Source: DASPJQ01 sp035299065 (lineage in GTDB: Bacteria > Bacteroidota > Bacteroidia > Flavobacteriales_D > UBA2798). From it: DNA of 64,000 bases. Below the pieces are notes generated by a model. That model made no database searches, was not told the DNA's origin, and worked only from the letters and a program-made list of their open reading frames with translations. The stretch's first letter is position 1. Every line of letters begins with the position of its first letter. A program made the translations under genes and the position numbers. Shown in pieces: positions 17,010 through 26,205 of the stretch. The DNA lies in assembly GCA_035299065.1 (NCBI GenBank), contig DATGXI010000089.1:27331-91330 (forward strand). Direction: 5' to 3'.

Positions 17010-17373
17010 TCATCACAGTTTCACGTGTTAAGCCACCCATGCTGCACGACCCGCTAAACACTGCACCTGGTTCAATGGCCAGTTTACCTGTAATAATATC
17101 ACCCGTTAATTTTGATGTTGCTTTTAAGGTCAATAACCCGTTTACATGAATTTTTCCTACAAAAACACCCTCAATGTCAGCACTTTCACAAGTAATTTCA
17201 CCTTCAATGCTACCCGTTTGGCCAATAACCAGCTTGCCTTTGGTTTGAATGGTGCCTTTCAAGCGCCCATCAATACGAATGTTGCTGTCAGACTTAATGT
17301 GGCCTTCAATTGATGTGCCGTCAACAATACGGTTTAATTTTTCGGGTGAATTGATTTCGGTGGTTTTACTCAT
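16978..17373 (-). CDS. Bactofilin family (polymer-forming) protein
   Basis: A 131-residue protein starting at MSKTTEIN; an alternative ATG nine codons upstream (17400) is possible. The central DUF583 beta-helix is visible as repeated short strands: IEGHIKSDSNIRIDGRLKG, GKLVIGQTGSIEGEITC, ADIEGVFVGKIHVNGLLTL. Bactofilins polymerise without nucleotide into membrane-associated filaments used in cell shape and localisation. The Ala/Lys-rich tail is typically unstructured. Overlap with the AtpZ-like gene is the usual Bacteroidota arrangement. It is the first gene of the three-gene minus-strand block. Confidence 0.85.
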   Translation of the reverse strand: MSKTTEINSPEKLNRIVDGTSIEGHIKSDSNIRIDGRLKGTIQTKGKLVIGQTGSIEGEITCESADIEGVFVGKIHVNGLLTLKATSKLTGDIITGKLAIEPGAVFSGSCSMGGLTRETVMSEPDKKAAVA

Positions 17374-17463
17374 AGCCTGGTTGTTAGTTGATTTAAACAT
17401 TGAGTTTGGTTGCTGGGGTCAAATATAAAAAATTTAGCTAAAAAAATTAGCCTTATGTTTCAA

Positions 17464-18042
17464 CTATTTGCTGTTTTTATGCCCATTTACCAAGGCTAAA
17501 TGCGGTTTTTCAACCAGGTCGGCATGTATTTGCAATTGCGTTACGGGACTACCCAGTTCATAGCTCACATCACCCATAATAATTTCAATGGTATACCCTT
17601 TTTTACTTTTTGCTTTCCAGGAATTGAATCCACGAGCTTCAATGCTTTGCCCAAAGCGCCTGTTTAGCCTGCCTAAAATTGTATCAGCCACCATTTTATT
17701 CAGGCTGTCGGTTGGTGAAAAAATGTTGATTTCAGCGCTTTGAAACATGTCATGCTCAAAATGGTAAGAACATTCGGCAAAAACACTGTCTTTGTTTTTT
17801 AAATTGATGCTTTCAACCACCAAATCTTTTTCATTTTCCAGTACGGTGCTGTCATCACCCATATCAAATTCCTCACGGGCCATTCCCAGGTTAAACCTGC
17901 GTATATCATAATTGTTGGTGAGCAACGAGTCGGCCATGAGCATGGCGCTGTTAGGCTTTTGATCTTTGGCTGAATTTCCGCAACCTGTAATGACACACGC
18001 CAATACAGCCAGCAGTAACCCTATAAAAAACATTAACCTCAT
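17464..18042 (-). CDS. Lipoprotein of unknown function
   Basis: A 192-residue protein. The start at MRLMFFIGLLLAVLACVITG gives a lipoprotein signal ending ITGCGN, while the longer upstream frame runs into the preceding gene. The mature part is a mixed alpha/beta domain with LGMAREEFDMGDD, which resembles the 'LGMSxxEv' opening of small secreted bacterial domains (a weak similarity). It starts 4 bases after the stop of the exonuclease gene, so the two are likely cotranscribed. The function is unknown. Confidence 0.7.
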   Translation of the reverse strand: MRLMFFIGLLLAVLACVITGCGNSAKDQKPNSAMLMADSLLTNNYDIRRFNLGMAREEFDMGDDSTVLENEKDLVVESINLKNKDSVFAECSYHFEHDMFQSAEINIFSPTDSLNKMVADTILGRLNRRFGQSIEARGFNSWKAKSKKGYTIEIIMGDVSYELGSPVTQLQIHADLVEKPHLALVNGHKNSK

Positions 18043-18046
18043 TTGA

Positions 18047-18763
18047 CTATACAAATATAATATCTTCTTGCGGTATAAGTGGCTCGTTGCGGTATTTAAT
18101 GAACAATTGAGCAACGGTTAAGGTGTCTTTTTTACAATAATTTGAAATGCGGTCCAAATCCTTGTCCTGGTAGTATACATGTTTTACATCGGCACCGGTA
18201 ATGTCGTCCTTGGGTGAGGGTACCCCCATTAAATGGGCAATTAGCTCAAGGCTGGTAAAATTTTTATAATCGCCAAAACGCCATAGCTCCATGGTATCCA
18301 AAAAAGGTGTTTCCCAGGGCTTACGGCCGTGTACGTTTAAGATAATCGGCAATTTAATTGCGTTGATTAACATTCTGCGGCAAATGAACGGGAAATCAAA
18401 TTCTTTTCCATTATGTGCACACAACATGTGCTCCTGTGTATTGAATTTTACAACCAACAAACCTGCAAATTCAGTTAGCAGTTTTTTTTCATCATGACCG
18501 GCAAATGACTTTACTTTTATTTTGCGTTTGCCGTCCTGCATAAAAACAAAGGCTACCGATATGCAAATAATTTTTGCAAACTCGGCATACACACCGCTTT
18601 TTTCGTACAATGTTTCGGTTGTTTCCTCACCTTTAACCTGCCATTTCATTTTAGTGTCCCACAAATATTTTTCGTAGGCGTCCAACTCGCTATACTGGTA
18701 TTTTACAGGCACGGTTTCAATGTCCAGGAACAGTATGTTTTCTATTTTTATTTTTTCAATCAT
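18047..18763 (-). CDS. Predicted PolB-like 3'-5' exonuclease
   Basis: A 238-residue, single-domain DEDDy-type exonuclease. Exo I is LFLDIETVP (residues ~13-21). Exo II is the region AHNGKEFDFPFICRRM. Exo III is SNYCKKDTLTVAQL with the Tyr-x3-Asp arrangement. This is the stand-alone 'predicted 3'-5' exonuclease related to the PolB exonuclease domain' family, which would trim DNA or RNA 3' ends using two metal ions. No polymerase part is present. It is followed by a lipoprotein gene with only 4 bases between. Confidence 0.85.
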   Translation of the reverse strand: MIEKIKIENILFLDIETVPVKYQYSELDAYEKYLWDTKMKWQVKGEETTETLYEKSGVYAEFAKIICISVAFVFMQDGKRKIKVKSFAGHDEKKLLTEFAGLLVVKFNTQEHMLCAHNGKEFDFPFICRRMLINAIKLPIILNVHGRKPWETPFLDTMELWRFGDYKNFTSLELIAHLMGVPSPKDDITGADVKHVYYQDKDLDRISNYCKKDTLTVAQLFIKYRNEPLIPQEDIIFV

Positions 18764-18832
18764 GAATTTGCCACAAATAACACTGTTTGGTATTGATTTA
18801 TTTTGGCTGCCTTTAAATGGTACCCTGCACGG

Positions 18833-19351
18833 TTAATCTTCCTTAAACCATGAAGCGTACATTACATAGTTATTGGATATGCGTTGTATTTCGCCTTCAA
18901 ACAATTCCTTGTTTACCTCTTTGACTTTTTTTGCGGGTACGCCTGCGTATACACTTCCACTCTCAACATGCGTGCCTTCGAGTACAACCGCCCCTGCTGC
19001 TATTATGCTATTTGATTCAACAACACAATTGTCCATTACAATAGCGCCCATTCCAATCAATACGTTGTCATGTATTGTACAACCGTGTACCAATGCATTG
19101 TGACCAATGCTTACATTGTTTCCAATGTTGGTAGGTGATTTTTGATAGGTGCAATGTATAACCGCACCATCCTGCACGTTTACCTTATTGCCCATTTTAA
19201 TATAATGCACATCGCCACGCACAACTGCGTTGAACCAAATGCTGCAATCGTTGCCACACACCACATCGCCTACAATGGTAGCGTTTTCGGCCAGGTAAAT
19301 GTTGCTGCCAAATTGCGGGTGTTTGTCTTTAACCGGTTTAATTAATGCCAT
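18833..19351 (-). CDS. Gamma-carbonic-anhydrase-like hexapeptide protein
   Basis: A 172-residue left-handed beta-helix protein of the YrdA/PaaY/gamma-CA family. Hexapeptide repeats run from ATIVGDVVCGNDCSIWFNAV to SIIAAGAVVLEGTHVESG. The putative zinc-binding His residues are in IHCTY, GHNALVHG and neighbours. A helical C-terminus packs on the trimer. Such trimers bind a metal between subunits, and many members lack proven carbonic anhydrase activity. The gene stands alone, 69 bases upstream of the exonuclease on the same strand. Confidence 0.85.
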   Translation of the reverse strand: MALIKPVKDKHPQFGSNIYLAENATIVGDVVCGNDCSIWFNAVVRGDVHYIKMGNKVNVQDGAVIHCTYQKSPTNIGNNVSIGHNALVHGCTIHDNVLIGMGAIVMDNCVVESNSIIAAGAVVLEGTHVESGSVYAGVPAKKVKEVNKELFEGEIQRISNNYVMYASWFKED

Positions 19352-19405
19352 GTATTAAAGCTAAGAAAATGCTTTTTTGCATGGTAAAAAAATTATACCC
19401 ACATA

Positions 19406-21895
19406 CTAACACAAACAAGGCAGGTTCAAGGTCATGGTTGTTCCTTTATCAACTGTACTTTGAATGTGAATGGTGCCGCCCAGTTTTTCAACACCCGTTT
19501 TTACGAGGTATAAACCAAGGCCCGTGCCACTGGCCTGGCCCGTTCCGCGGTAATACATATCAAATGCCCTGGCCTGCGAGTCGGGGTCCATGCCAATGCC
19601 GTTGTCTTCAAACTTTACCTCAACACCCTTTGCGCTATCCTTTACCTGAATGTTTAAAAACGAGTGATCACAATCCTGTTTCTGGTATTTAATGGCATTT
19701 TCAACCAGGTTCTGGAACAACGATTCCATGATAAATTTATTGGATACAAATGAGCGTTTGTTCACCAGGTTAGGCCGTATGCGAATGCTTGCATATTCTT
19801 TTCGCAACTCATATTTAGAAACCGTTTCGTTAATCAATGATTCAAAATCAATTTTATCGTTAAACTGGTTGGTGTCTTTTATGGTCATGCTTTGCACCAG
19901 GTCTTTTATGGTTTCGTCAAGTTTTTGTGCAGTGTTTTCAATTTTTTCGATATACTCCAGTGCTTTTTTCTGTTTTACCTCGTATTTGCTAACGTGCGTT
20001 AAGCCTAAAATAGACGTAATGGGCGCACGCAAGTCATGTGATGCTTTATAAATATATGTTTCCAGCTCTTTGTTACTGGCCTGCAAGGTTTCTTCCAAGA
20101 CCTTGGTTCGTGTCACGTCCTGTATAATTCCAGCTAAACGTACGAGGTTGTTTTTATTGTCAACTATAAATCGGCCTTCACAATAAATATGGCGCGCATT
20201 ACCACCATGGCGCACAATGCGTCCGTAAAATGAGAAACCTTGTAGTTTTTCTTTTGCACTGCCAATCATGCTTTGTATGTGCTCACGGTCATCGGCATGT
20301 ATGCTGTTTATAAAATTGAGCAATGAGGCTTGAATTTCGCCCGGCATGTATCCAAGTATCTTAAATGTTTCGTCAGACCAGGTGGATTCACCATTCACGT
20401 AATTCACTTCGTAATTACCAACATGGGAAATGGCCTGTGCTTCTTTTAAGGTGCTTGTTAACGCTGCCGTTGCCTCCTCGTTCATTTTGCGCTGGGTAAT
20501 GTCAATCAAAATGCCCCGAGAACCGGTAATTTTTCCATTGGCGTCACGTACTGCTTCACACCTGCGCTCAAGCCACAATATTTTGTTATTATCGGGCCTT
20601 ATAAACCTGAATTCAAGATCTGTAATTATTCCGTTTATGTGGTTACTCATGGCCTGGCGTACTTTTGATTTATCGTCAGGGTGAACGCAAGCGTCAATAA
20701 CACCTGCAATGTTTTCTACTAAAACTGGTATGCCTAAAATTTCGCCTGCGTTTTTTGAACTGCGTACTGATTTGTTTAAAAAATCCACATCAAGTGTCAC
20801 CATTCTTCCTGCATCAATCACCTGTTTTAAACTCGATTCACGTTCTTTTACTTGCGTAATGTCGGTTATAATGGCGATGGTACCCACTTTATTTCCGCGT
20901 ACATCCAGGTAGGGCGAGTTGCTTATGAGCACCCATATTTTACGACCGTATTTTGTATGCAATTCACTTTCGTGTTGCATGTTGTATGTCTCGGCCGGTT
21001 CTTTTAGCAATAGTAATTTTTTTGCATTTTTACTTTTTATTTCCCTTGGAACATACTCAAGCAAACGGCAAAAGGCTTTATTTACATACATAATTTCATT
21101 GGCATTGTTTGTGATCATAATTCCCTCGTTGGTTGACTCAACAATATTTTCCCAATGATGCAGTGGTGAATACTCCAAAAATTTATAACGTTTAATAGCT
21201 ACCAGGGCAACAATGGCAAATAACGTCATGAGCGAACTTGTTGCAGGCACATCGTCAAAACCACCTGCAAGCGGCAATACAATTTCAAGTATCAATCCAC
21301 CGCACACAGGCGCTAAAAATCCCAAAAATAAAAGCAATGCTTGCTTGCGCCTTATTTTTTCATGCTGGTCGTTCATAAAATAAGCCAACGGTATAATAAG
21401 CATTAGCATGGCTTCAACAGCCAGGAAAAAATAAATAATGCTTGTTATAAAAGTTGGTTGCGGATTGGCTACCCAGTGCCAGGTATATGATTTTACAATA
21501 TCAAACGTGTCAAGTTTGAGGTTTATGATCATAAAAAATAAAATGGCCGGCAAAAAAAGCAGGGTAAATATTAATTTATCAGAAACGCTTTTGTGCCAGC
21601 GTGTAAAGCGCAATGAAAACAATACGCCAAATGGCAATACAAATTGCGCGGCAATACCGGTTAGCCGGTACCAACTTTCAGCCGCGTGTACATTAGTGCT
21701 CAGGTGCATTAGTCCATCAAAAATCTGCCAGGCTACCAGTAAAAACACAAAAAATGAAAACAGGTTATTGGTACGTCCTTTTGGCAAAAACAAGAAAACA
21801 TAGAGCCCAATAAACGTATTGATTAATGCGGGCAATAAAAACAGCAAAACCATGGAGGTGCGTGAAAAATCAAAATCAAAAACGTGCGTGTTCAT
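19406..21895 (-). CDS. Multi-PAS sensor histidine kinase with 7TM-type N-terminus
   Basis: An 829-residue protein starting at MNTHVFDFDFSRTSM; an upstream frame adds 17 residues of poor fit. The N-terminus has about seven membrane helices (residues ~15-230), like the 7TM histidine-kinase N-terminal domain. Three PAS/PAC units follow (IVESTNEGIMITNNANEIMY; LDVDFLNKSVRSSKNAGEIL; SHVGNYEVNYVNGESTW). HisKA (KASHDLRAPITSILGL) and HATPase (FQNLVENAIKY, DNGIGMD, GTGLGLYLVK) complete it. It is an orphan kinase, since no response regulator is adjacent. The ligand is unknown. Confidence 0.88.
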   Translation of the reverse strand: MNTHVFDFDFSRTSMVLLFLLPALINTFIGLYVFLFLPKGRTNNLFSFFVFLLVAWQIFDGLMHLSTNVHAAESWYRLTGIAAQFVLPFGVLFSLRFTRWHKSVSDKLIFTLLFLPAILFFMIINLKLDTFDIVKSYTWHWVANPQPTFITSIIYFFLAVEAMLMLIIPLAYFMNDQHEKIRRKQALLLFLGFLAPVCGGLILEIVLPLAGGFDDVPATSSLMTLFAIVALVAIKRYKFLEYSPLHHWENIVESTNEGIMITNNANEIMYVNKAFCRLLEYVPREIKSKNAKKLLLLKEPAETYNMQHESELHTKYGRKIWVLISNSPYLDVRGNKVGTIAIITDITQVKERESSLKQVIDAGRMVTLDVDFLNKSVRSSKNAGEILGIPVLVENIAGVIDACVHPDDKSKVRQAMSNHINGIITDLEFRFIRPDNNKILWLERRCEAVRDANGKITGSRGILIDITQRKMNEEATAALTSTLKEAQAISHVGNYEVNYVNGESTWSDETFKILGYMPGEIQASLLNFINSIHADDREHIQSMIGSAKEKLQGFSFYGRIVRHGGNARHIYCEGRFIVDNKNNLVRLAGIIQDVTRTKVLEETLQASNKELETYIYKASHDLRAPITSILGLTHVSKYEVKQKKALEYIEKIENTAQKLDETIKDLVQSMTIKDTNQFNDKIDFESLINETVSKYELRKEYASIRIRPNLVNKRSFVSNKFIMESLFQNLVENAIKYQKQDCDHSFLNIQVKDSAKGVEVKFEDNGIGMDPDSQARAFDMYYRGTGQASGTGLGLYLVKTGVEKLGGTIHIQSTVDKGTTMTLNLPCLC

Positions 21896-22104
21896 ACAAA
21901 CTATAATTACACTGCAAAATAAGTACAGCCAAACCGGGCAAACCACAAGACTAAATCCATTTGCTTGCCCTTGTAAGATTTAACCCGATTATGTGGATTT
22001 TGCATGAATAGGCCTTTGGTTTTGAGTTTTAAACCGATGCCTCAGTAAGTTTTTGTACGCATACTAAAACCTTTAGTGGGTCCGTTTTTATTTAAAACAC
22101 ACAC

Positions 22105-22860
22105 ATGCCAACAAAGTTCCTTATACTAAACTACCATAGGTTAATAGGAACTGCGGCATGTCAGCACCATTCATTTGACGTACAGTTTGACCAGTTTAAA
22201 TTGCAAATAGCGCGGTTAAAACAATTAAACATACATTTTGTTTCACTTGAGAAACCGCTATATAGTCAAACCCATTTAAATATTGCCCTTACATTTGATG
22301 ACGGCACGCTTTCAGACCTAAAATATGCCATGCCTTTTTTACTTGAACAGGGTATACCTGCCAGTTTTTTTATTTCGCCCCATGCACCTGATCTTGAAAT
22401 GGAATGGAACCAGGTACGTGAAATTTCAAATGCAGGTTTTACCATTGGTTCACACGGCCTAACGCATAAATCACTTGCTGCCATTGGAACCGAAGAGCGC
22501 TTTTACGAAATGAGCGAATCGCGCAAAATACTGGAACAGGAAATTTCAAAACCTGTTTCATTGTTTGCGTTTCCTTACGGCCATTACAACAGTGCATGCC
22601 TTTTTGCTGCAAAACTTGCCGGATACACTGCGGTGTTTACTACACGTTTTGATTACAATGCTGTGAGTGACGGCTATATTTTTCACCGCTGGTCAGTTAA
22701 ACACCATACAAGCATCCGGGAATTTGACAACGTTTTAAATAGCCGCTCATTAACTGTATTGAGCAAAAAAACACGTTCGGCAGCCAGCTATGTGGTGAGT
22801 AAAATAAAATCACAGGGCTTTAAGGAAGGTTTTGGAAAACTTAATACTGGCAATATATGA
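22105..22860 (+). CDS. Polysaccharide deacetylase (NodB fold, CE4)
   Basis: A 251-residue protein without an evident signal peptide. CE4 motifs are present: metal-binding LTFDDG (motif 1), SHGLTHKSLA (motif 2, two His) and FAFPYGHYN (motif 3). It would remove N-acetyl groups from an envelope or exopolysaccharide. It is the first gene of a tight plus-strand operon with two glycosyltransferases, its stop overlapping the next start, which points to assembly of one surface glycan. The 209-base region upstream is shared with the divergent histidine kinase. Confidence 0.88.
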   Translation: MPTKFLILNYHRLIGTAACQHHSFDVQFDQFKLQIARLKQLNIHFVSLEKPLYSQTHLNIALTFDDGTLSDLKYAMPFLLEQGIPASFFISPHAPDLEMEWNQVREISNAGFTIGSHGLTHKSLAAIGTEERFYEMSESRKILEQEISKPVSLFAFPYGHYNSACLFAAKLAGYTAVFTTRFDYNAVSDGYIFHRWSVKHHTSIREFDNVLNSRSLTVLSKKTRSAASYVVSKIKSQGFKEGFGKLNTGNI

Positions 22861-23951
22861 TGGTAGTTTTTATCATAGCCTGTATACCCTTAGCACTTTT
22901 ACTAAGCTATCCTTTTTACGCGTGGCTGCGTTATGTCTTTTTTAAATCACCACCCAAACGCAATCACTTATTTTTACAGCCGGTAAGCATACTCATTAGC
23001 TGTTACAATGAGGAAAAACATATACGCCAACGCATTGAAACTTTTTTGGCTGACGATGAATGGATTGATGGATCAGAAATCATTGTTATTTCGGCAGGCT
23101 CAACGGATGGCACCAACGCCATACTCGAAAGCTTTCACCTAAACAGCAAAGTAAAAACCATAATACTACAGCAACATTTTACAAAAATTGAATCACTCAA
23201 CAAAATTGTGCCCCTTGCCTCAAATAACATTCTTATTTTTTCAGATTGCCGGCAGCAAATGCGCAGGCATGCTGTAAAACACCTGGTACGTAATTTCAGT
23301 GACCCGCGTGTTGGTACGGTTACTTCGGTTTTGCGTGATCATTTCGATTCAAAACAGGAATCGTTTATGCGCAAATTATTAAATGCTATTTTATATATGG
23401 ATGGCCAAAGCGGGTCTTCGTTGAACGTGTATGGTGCGCTTTACGCTCAACGCAAGTCCTGCTTCAGGCCGTTTCCAAAAGACATTTTATTTGACGATCT
23501 TTTTGTTATTGTGTCAACCCTGCAGCAAAAAAAACGCCTGGTGCAGGAAAACCGTTCGGTTATTTACGATGTTAATTTCGGGGATTATTATGCCAATGAG
23601 CGCATTAAGCGGCTAAACCGCGGACTTCTTTTGTTTTTTGTTAACCATTGGCGTATGGTTTTTAAACTTGAATTTAATGATTTGGTAAGGTTCATGATTT
23701 ACAAGTATGCTAAATTGCTCATGCCTGTTTGTATGTTAGTGTCCTTTATTTCATTTTTGTTTGTGGCCCCGGCCGCCTTGGTATCCATAACACTTTCGCT
23801 TTTTCTTTTTTTCGCCTTGCTAATTCCGTCAACACAACGGTTCATTCACCTTTTACTACGCATCAATTATTATTTCCTGTTATCCAGTTTCCGTTTTTTC
23901 TTTTTAGGCGACCGGTCGGTAACGTGGGCTAAACTTAAAACATCTACTTAA
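22857..23951 (+). CDS. Family 2 glycosyltransferase, membrane bound
   Basis: A 364-residue protein with one N-terminal membrane helix, a GT2 domain and two or three C-terminal helices (residues ~280-350). The GT-A features are SILISCYNEEKHI, the acidic FSDCRQQ (DxD position) and FPKDILFDDLFV near the acceptor site. A QxxRW-like end is replaced by RIKRLNRGLL. It most likely polymerises or extends a surface polysaccharide at the inner membrane. It overlaps the deacetylase stop (ATGA) and is followed 10 bases later by a GT4 gene. Confidence 0.85.
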   Translation: MMVVFIIACIPLALLLSYPFYAWLRYVFFKSPPKRNHLFLQPVSILISCYNEEKHIRQRIETFLADDEWIDGSEIIVISAGSTDGTNAILESFHLNSKVKTIILQQHFTKIESLNKIVPLASNNILIFSDCRQQMRRHAVKHLVRNFSDPRVGTVTSVLRDHFDSKQESFMRKLLNAILYMDGQSGSSLNVYGALYAQRKSCFRPFPKDILFDDLFVIVSTLQQKKRLVQENRSVIYDVNFGDYYANERIKRLNRGLLLFFVNHWRMVFKLEFNDLVRFMIYKYAKLLMPVCMLVSFISFLFVAPAALVSITLSLFLFFALLIPSTQRFIHLLLRINYYFLLSSFRFFFLGDRSVTWAKLKTST

Positions 23952-23961
23952 TTCAATTCAT

Positions 23962-25209
23962 ATGAAAGTCCTTCAACTTGCTTACAAAGTACCCTTTCCG
24001 CAACACGATGGCGGATCCTACTCCATTTACAATTCGGCCAACACCATGCTGGAAGCTGGCATGAAAGTAAAAACACTTGCTATGAATACACCCAAGGACT
24101 GGGTTGATACGACTGCTGTTTACACCGATTTTCAGCGCGACACCCGTTTTGAATGGGTGTATACCGACACGCGTGTAAAACCAGGGCGCGCACTTTTTAA
24201 CCTGTTAAAAAAAGAGTCCTACTTTACCGAGCGATTTTTTTCACACGCGTATGAGCAAAAACTCATTGATGTTTTGTTGCGAAACCGGTTTGATGTGGTT
24301 GTACTGGAACATTTGTATTTGTGCCAGTACATTGAGATTATACGTGCATACAGCGATGCAAAAATTATTTTACGCGCACAAAATATTGAACACCGCATTT
24401 GGGAAAAATATATTTCGGGATTGAAAAATCCGTTCACAAAATTATTCTTAAAAATTGCAACAAAGCGGTTAAAGAATTATGAATGCAGTATTGTAAAAGA
24501 ATTGGACGGTGTAATTGCCCTTACTGCTGATGACGCTGCTTTTTTCAAGTACAAAGCACCGCATATACCTGTAACCGAGATACCCGTTGGTTTTGCCGAT
24601 TCGGACTATACGCCTACTGCCAATACCACACCGGTTTTGTTTCACCTGGGATCAATGGACTGGATGCCAAATGTGGAAGGTGTTGACTGGTTTATGGATC
24701 ATGTTTTACCCATTATTGCAAAAAAATATCCTGGCATTAAGTTTCACATTGCCGGCAAAAAAATGCCTGAATGGTATTCAACCTTAAATAATCCTAACCT
24801 GGTTGTGGATGGCCGTGTGAACAGTTCAAAAAATTACATGGCTTCAAAAGATATTTTGATTGTGCCGCTATTATCAGGTAGCGGCATGCGTGTAAAAATA
24901 ATTGAAGCCATGGCTTATGGCAAAACCGTTATTTCTACAACCGTGGGTGTAAAAGGAATTCATTTGGAAAACAACACCAATGTTTTGATTGGCGATACAC
25001 CACAGGAATTTGCCGCGCAGGTAATACGCTGCATTGAGTCGGCTGAATTGAGAAGCACTATTGCCATAAACGGTTTTAATTTGGTCAACACTACATATGA
25101 CTCGGGAACTATAAAAGAAAAAACACAACATTTTTTTCAGGACGTGGTGAACAAGGTAAGAGAGGCTGAGTTGGTTGCGCCCAAGGTTTATTATAGTTAT
25201 GCGAAGTAA
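23962..25209 (+). CDS. Family 4 glycosyltransferase
   Basis: A 415-residue GT-B enzyme. The N-terminal Rossmann half begins MKVLQLAYKVPFPQHDGGS, typical of PEP-CTERM/EPS-type GT4 proteins. The C-terminal half has the nucleotide-sugar region, with FHIAGKKMPEW, IVPLLSGSGMRVKIIEAMAY (the E-x7-E-like motif) and a helical end. It would transfer a nucleotide-activated sugar to the glycan handled by the two genes before it. A strong terminator follows at 25358, closing the operon. Confidence 0.88.
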   Translation: MKVLQLAYKVPFPQHDGGSYSIYNSANTMLEAGMKVKTLAMNTPKDWVDTTAVYTDFQRDTRFEWVYTDTRVKPGRALFNLLKKESYFTERFFSHAYEQKLIDVLLRNRFDVVVLEHLYLCQYIEIIRAYSDAKIILRAQNIEHRIWEKYISGLKNPFTKLFLKIATKRLKNYECSIVKELDGVIALTADDAAFFKYKAPHIPVTEIPVGFADSDYTPTANTTPVLFHLGSMDWMPNVEGVDWFMDHVLPIIAKKYPGIKFHIAGKKMPEWYSTLNNPNLVVDGRVNSSKNYMASKDILIVPLLSGSGMRVKIIEAMAYGKTVISTTVGVKGIHLENNTNVLIGDTPQEFAAQVIRCIESAELRSTIAINGFNLVNTTYDSGTIKEKTQHFFQDVVNKVREAELVAPKVYYSYAK

Positions 25210-25357
25210 GAAGTAATGTTCGCATAGCGGCCAAAGATTGCACAGATACCTATCAAGATGCTGTTTATATATGCTGACATGGCACAATAGCCCAATTCAG
25301 TTGGAATTGTGCCGGTCAGTATAATTCACAAGTTTCTATTCCCTAGAATCACAACCC

Positions 25358-25388
25358 AAAAGCCATGATTTTCATCATGGCTTTTTTT
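25358..25388 (+). terminator. Rho-independent terminator of the glycan operon
   Basis: AAAAGCCATGA and TCATGGCTTTT form an 11-bp stem with a 6-nt loop, followed by a run of T residues. The remaining 25210-25357 is AT-rich with no coding signal. Confidence 0.8.
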
Positions 25389-25449
25389 ATTAAACAAAAC
25401 CGCTTAAAAGTTTTTGACACAGATTAGTAAAGCTTTTTATATTTAATGC

Positions 25450-25908
25450 ATGTTAATGTTGCTTGACATAGATGGCGTAATGGTAACTACTCCCCCATGG
25501 CGTAAGGCTGAGTTACTGGCTGATGGATTTTCAGATTTTAACGAAACTTCGGTGAATTCTTTAAACCGCATTCTTTCAGAAACAAATGCCGGAATAATCA
25601 TTACAAGTTCACACAAATCACGTTTTGCTGTCTCAGAGTGGATAACCATTTTTAAAACCCGTGGAATAAATCCAATTACACTTGAAACACTCACACCGAA
25701 CATTTTCCATTTAAGCCGCAGGGGGGAAATCTTACACTGGATTAGTTTGGGTAATGAAAACAAACAGTTTGTTATAATTGATGATGATAAATCGCTGAAT
25801 GATTTACCTGGTCATTTGAAAAATAAATGTGTAATGACTGATTCGTTGATTGGATTAGATCAAGCAGGGGCTGCAAACGCTGTCTCTATATTAAAATCAT
25901 CTAACTAG
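25450..25908 (+). CDS. HAD-superfamily protein (RNA-repair-type HAD domain)
   Basis: A 152-residue protein beginning MLMLLDIDGVMV, with HAD motif I (Asp6, Asp8), motif II in GIIITSSHKS, and the acidic motif IV IIDDDKSL. The cap is absent. The small size and the W-x10-G-I-N-P segment match the HAD domain found fused or alone in 'Swiss Army Knife' RNA-repair proteins (recognition from memory). It probably dephosphorylates nucleic-acid ends or nucleotides. It is a lone gene beside repeats and a tRNA. Confidence 0.75.
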   Translation: MLMLLDIDGVMVTTPPWRKAELLADGFSDFNETSVNSLNRILSETNAGIIITSSHKSRFAVSEWITIFKTRGINPITLETLTPNIFHLSRRGEILHWISLGNENKQFVIIDDDKSLNDLPGHLKNKCVMTDSLIGLDQAGAANAVSILKSSN

Positions 25909-25909
25909 T

Positions 25910-25926
25910 CTTGTCCTTTGGACAAG
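25910..25926 (+). terminator. Short hairpin after the HAD gene
   Basis: A perfect 7-bp stem CTTGTCC-TTT-GGACAAG lies immediately downstream of the stop codon. No T run follows, so termination strength is doubtful. Confidence 0.4.
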
Positions 25927-26016
25927 ATTTCGTTCCGCAAGGTGGTAAATAGTGAAATGGTCCGCTAATGCGGCCCTTTTTGTTTTGAATAAAAAGACCA
26001 TTCAAGCAAGCTTGAT
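25922..26016. repeat. 95-bp direct repeat, copy 1
   Basis: It matches 26050-26144 with three substitutions. Each copy contains CCGCTAATGCGG followed by CCCTTTTT, a small terminator-like hairpin, and then GTTTTGAATAAAAAG. Confidence 0.85.
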
Positions 26017-26019
26017 GAT

Positions 26020-26063
26020 GAACGAGATTTTGTCTCGCCTACCGGCTCCACAAGATCTCGTTC
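26020..26063. repeat. Inverted repeat between the two direct-repeat copies
   Basis: GAACGAGATTTTGT and ACAAGATCTCGTTC are complementary over 14 bp (one G-T pair) around a 16-nt loop. The right arm is the start of repeat copy 2. Confidence 0.7.
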
Positions 26064-26144
26064 CGCAAGGTGGTAAATAGTGAAACGGTCCGCTAATGCG
26101 GCCCTTTTTGTTTTGAATAAAAAGACCATTCAAGCCAGCTTGAT
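26050..26144. repeat. 95-bp direct repeat, copy 2
   Basis: Second copy of the repeat at 25922, offset by 128 bases. Its GTTTTGAATAAAAAG (26110-26124) is also perfectly complementary to CTTTTTATTCAAAAC at 26148-26162, giving a further 15-bp stem. Confidence 0.85.
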
Positions 26145-26164
26145 ATTCTTTTTATTCAAAACAA

Positions 26165-26191
26165 AAACGGTTAAGCTTTGCCTAACCGTTT
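26165..26191 (-). terminator. Terminator downstream of tRNA-Leu
   Basis: The perfect 9-bp stem AAACGGTTA/TAACCGTTT has a small loop and, on the minus strand, is followed by TTTTGTTTT. It lies 14 bases after the 3' end of the tRNA. Confidence 0.75.
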
Positions 26192-26205
26192 CACGTATTT
26201 ACCTG

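Noticed and set aside
25909..26150. CRISPR array
   Set aside because: Only two repeat copies of 95 bp, with terminator-like hairpins and no regular spacers or cas genes.
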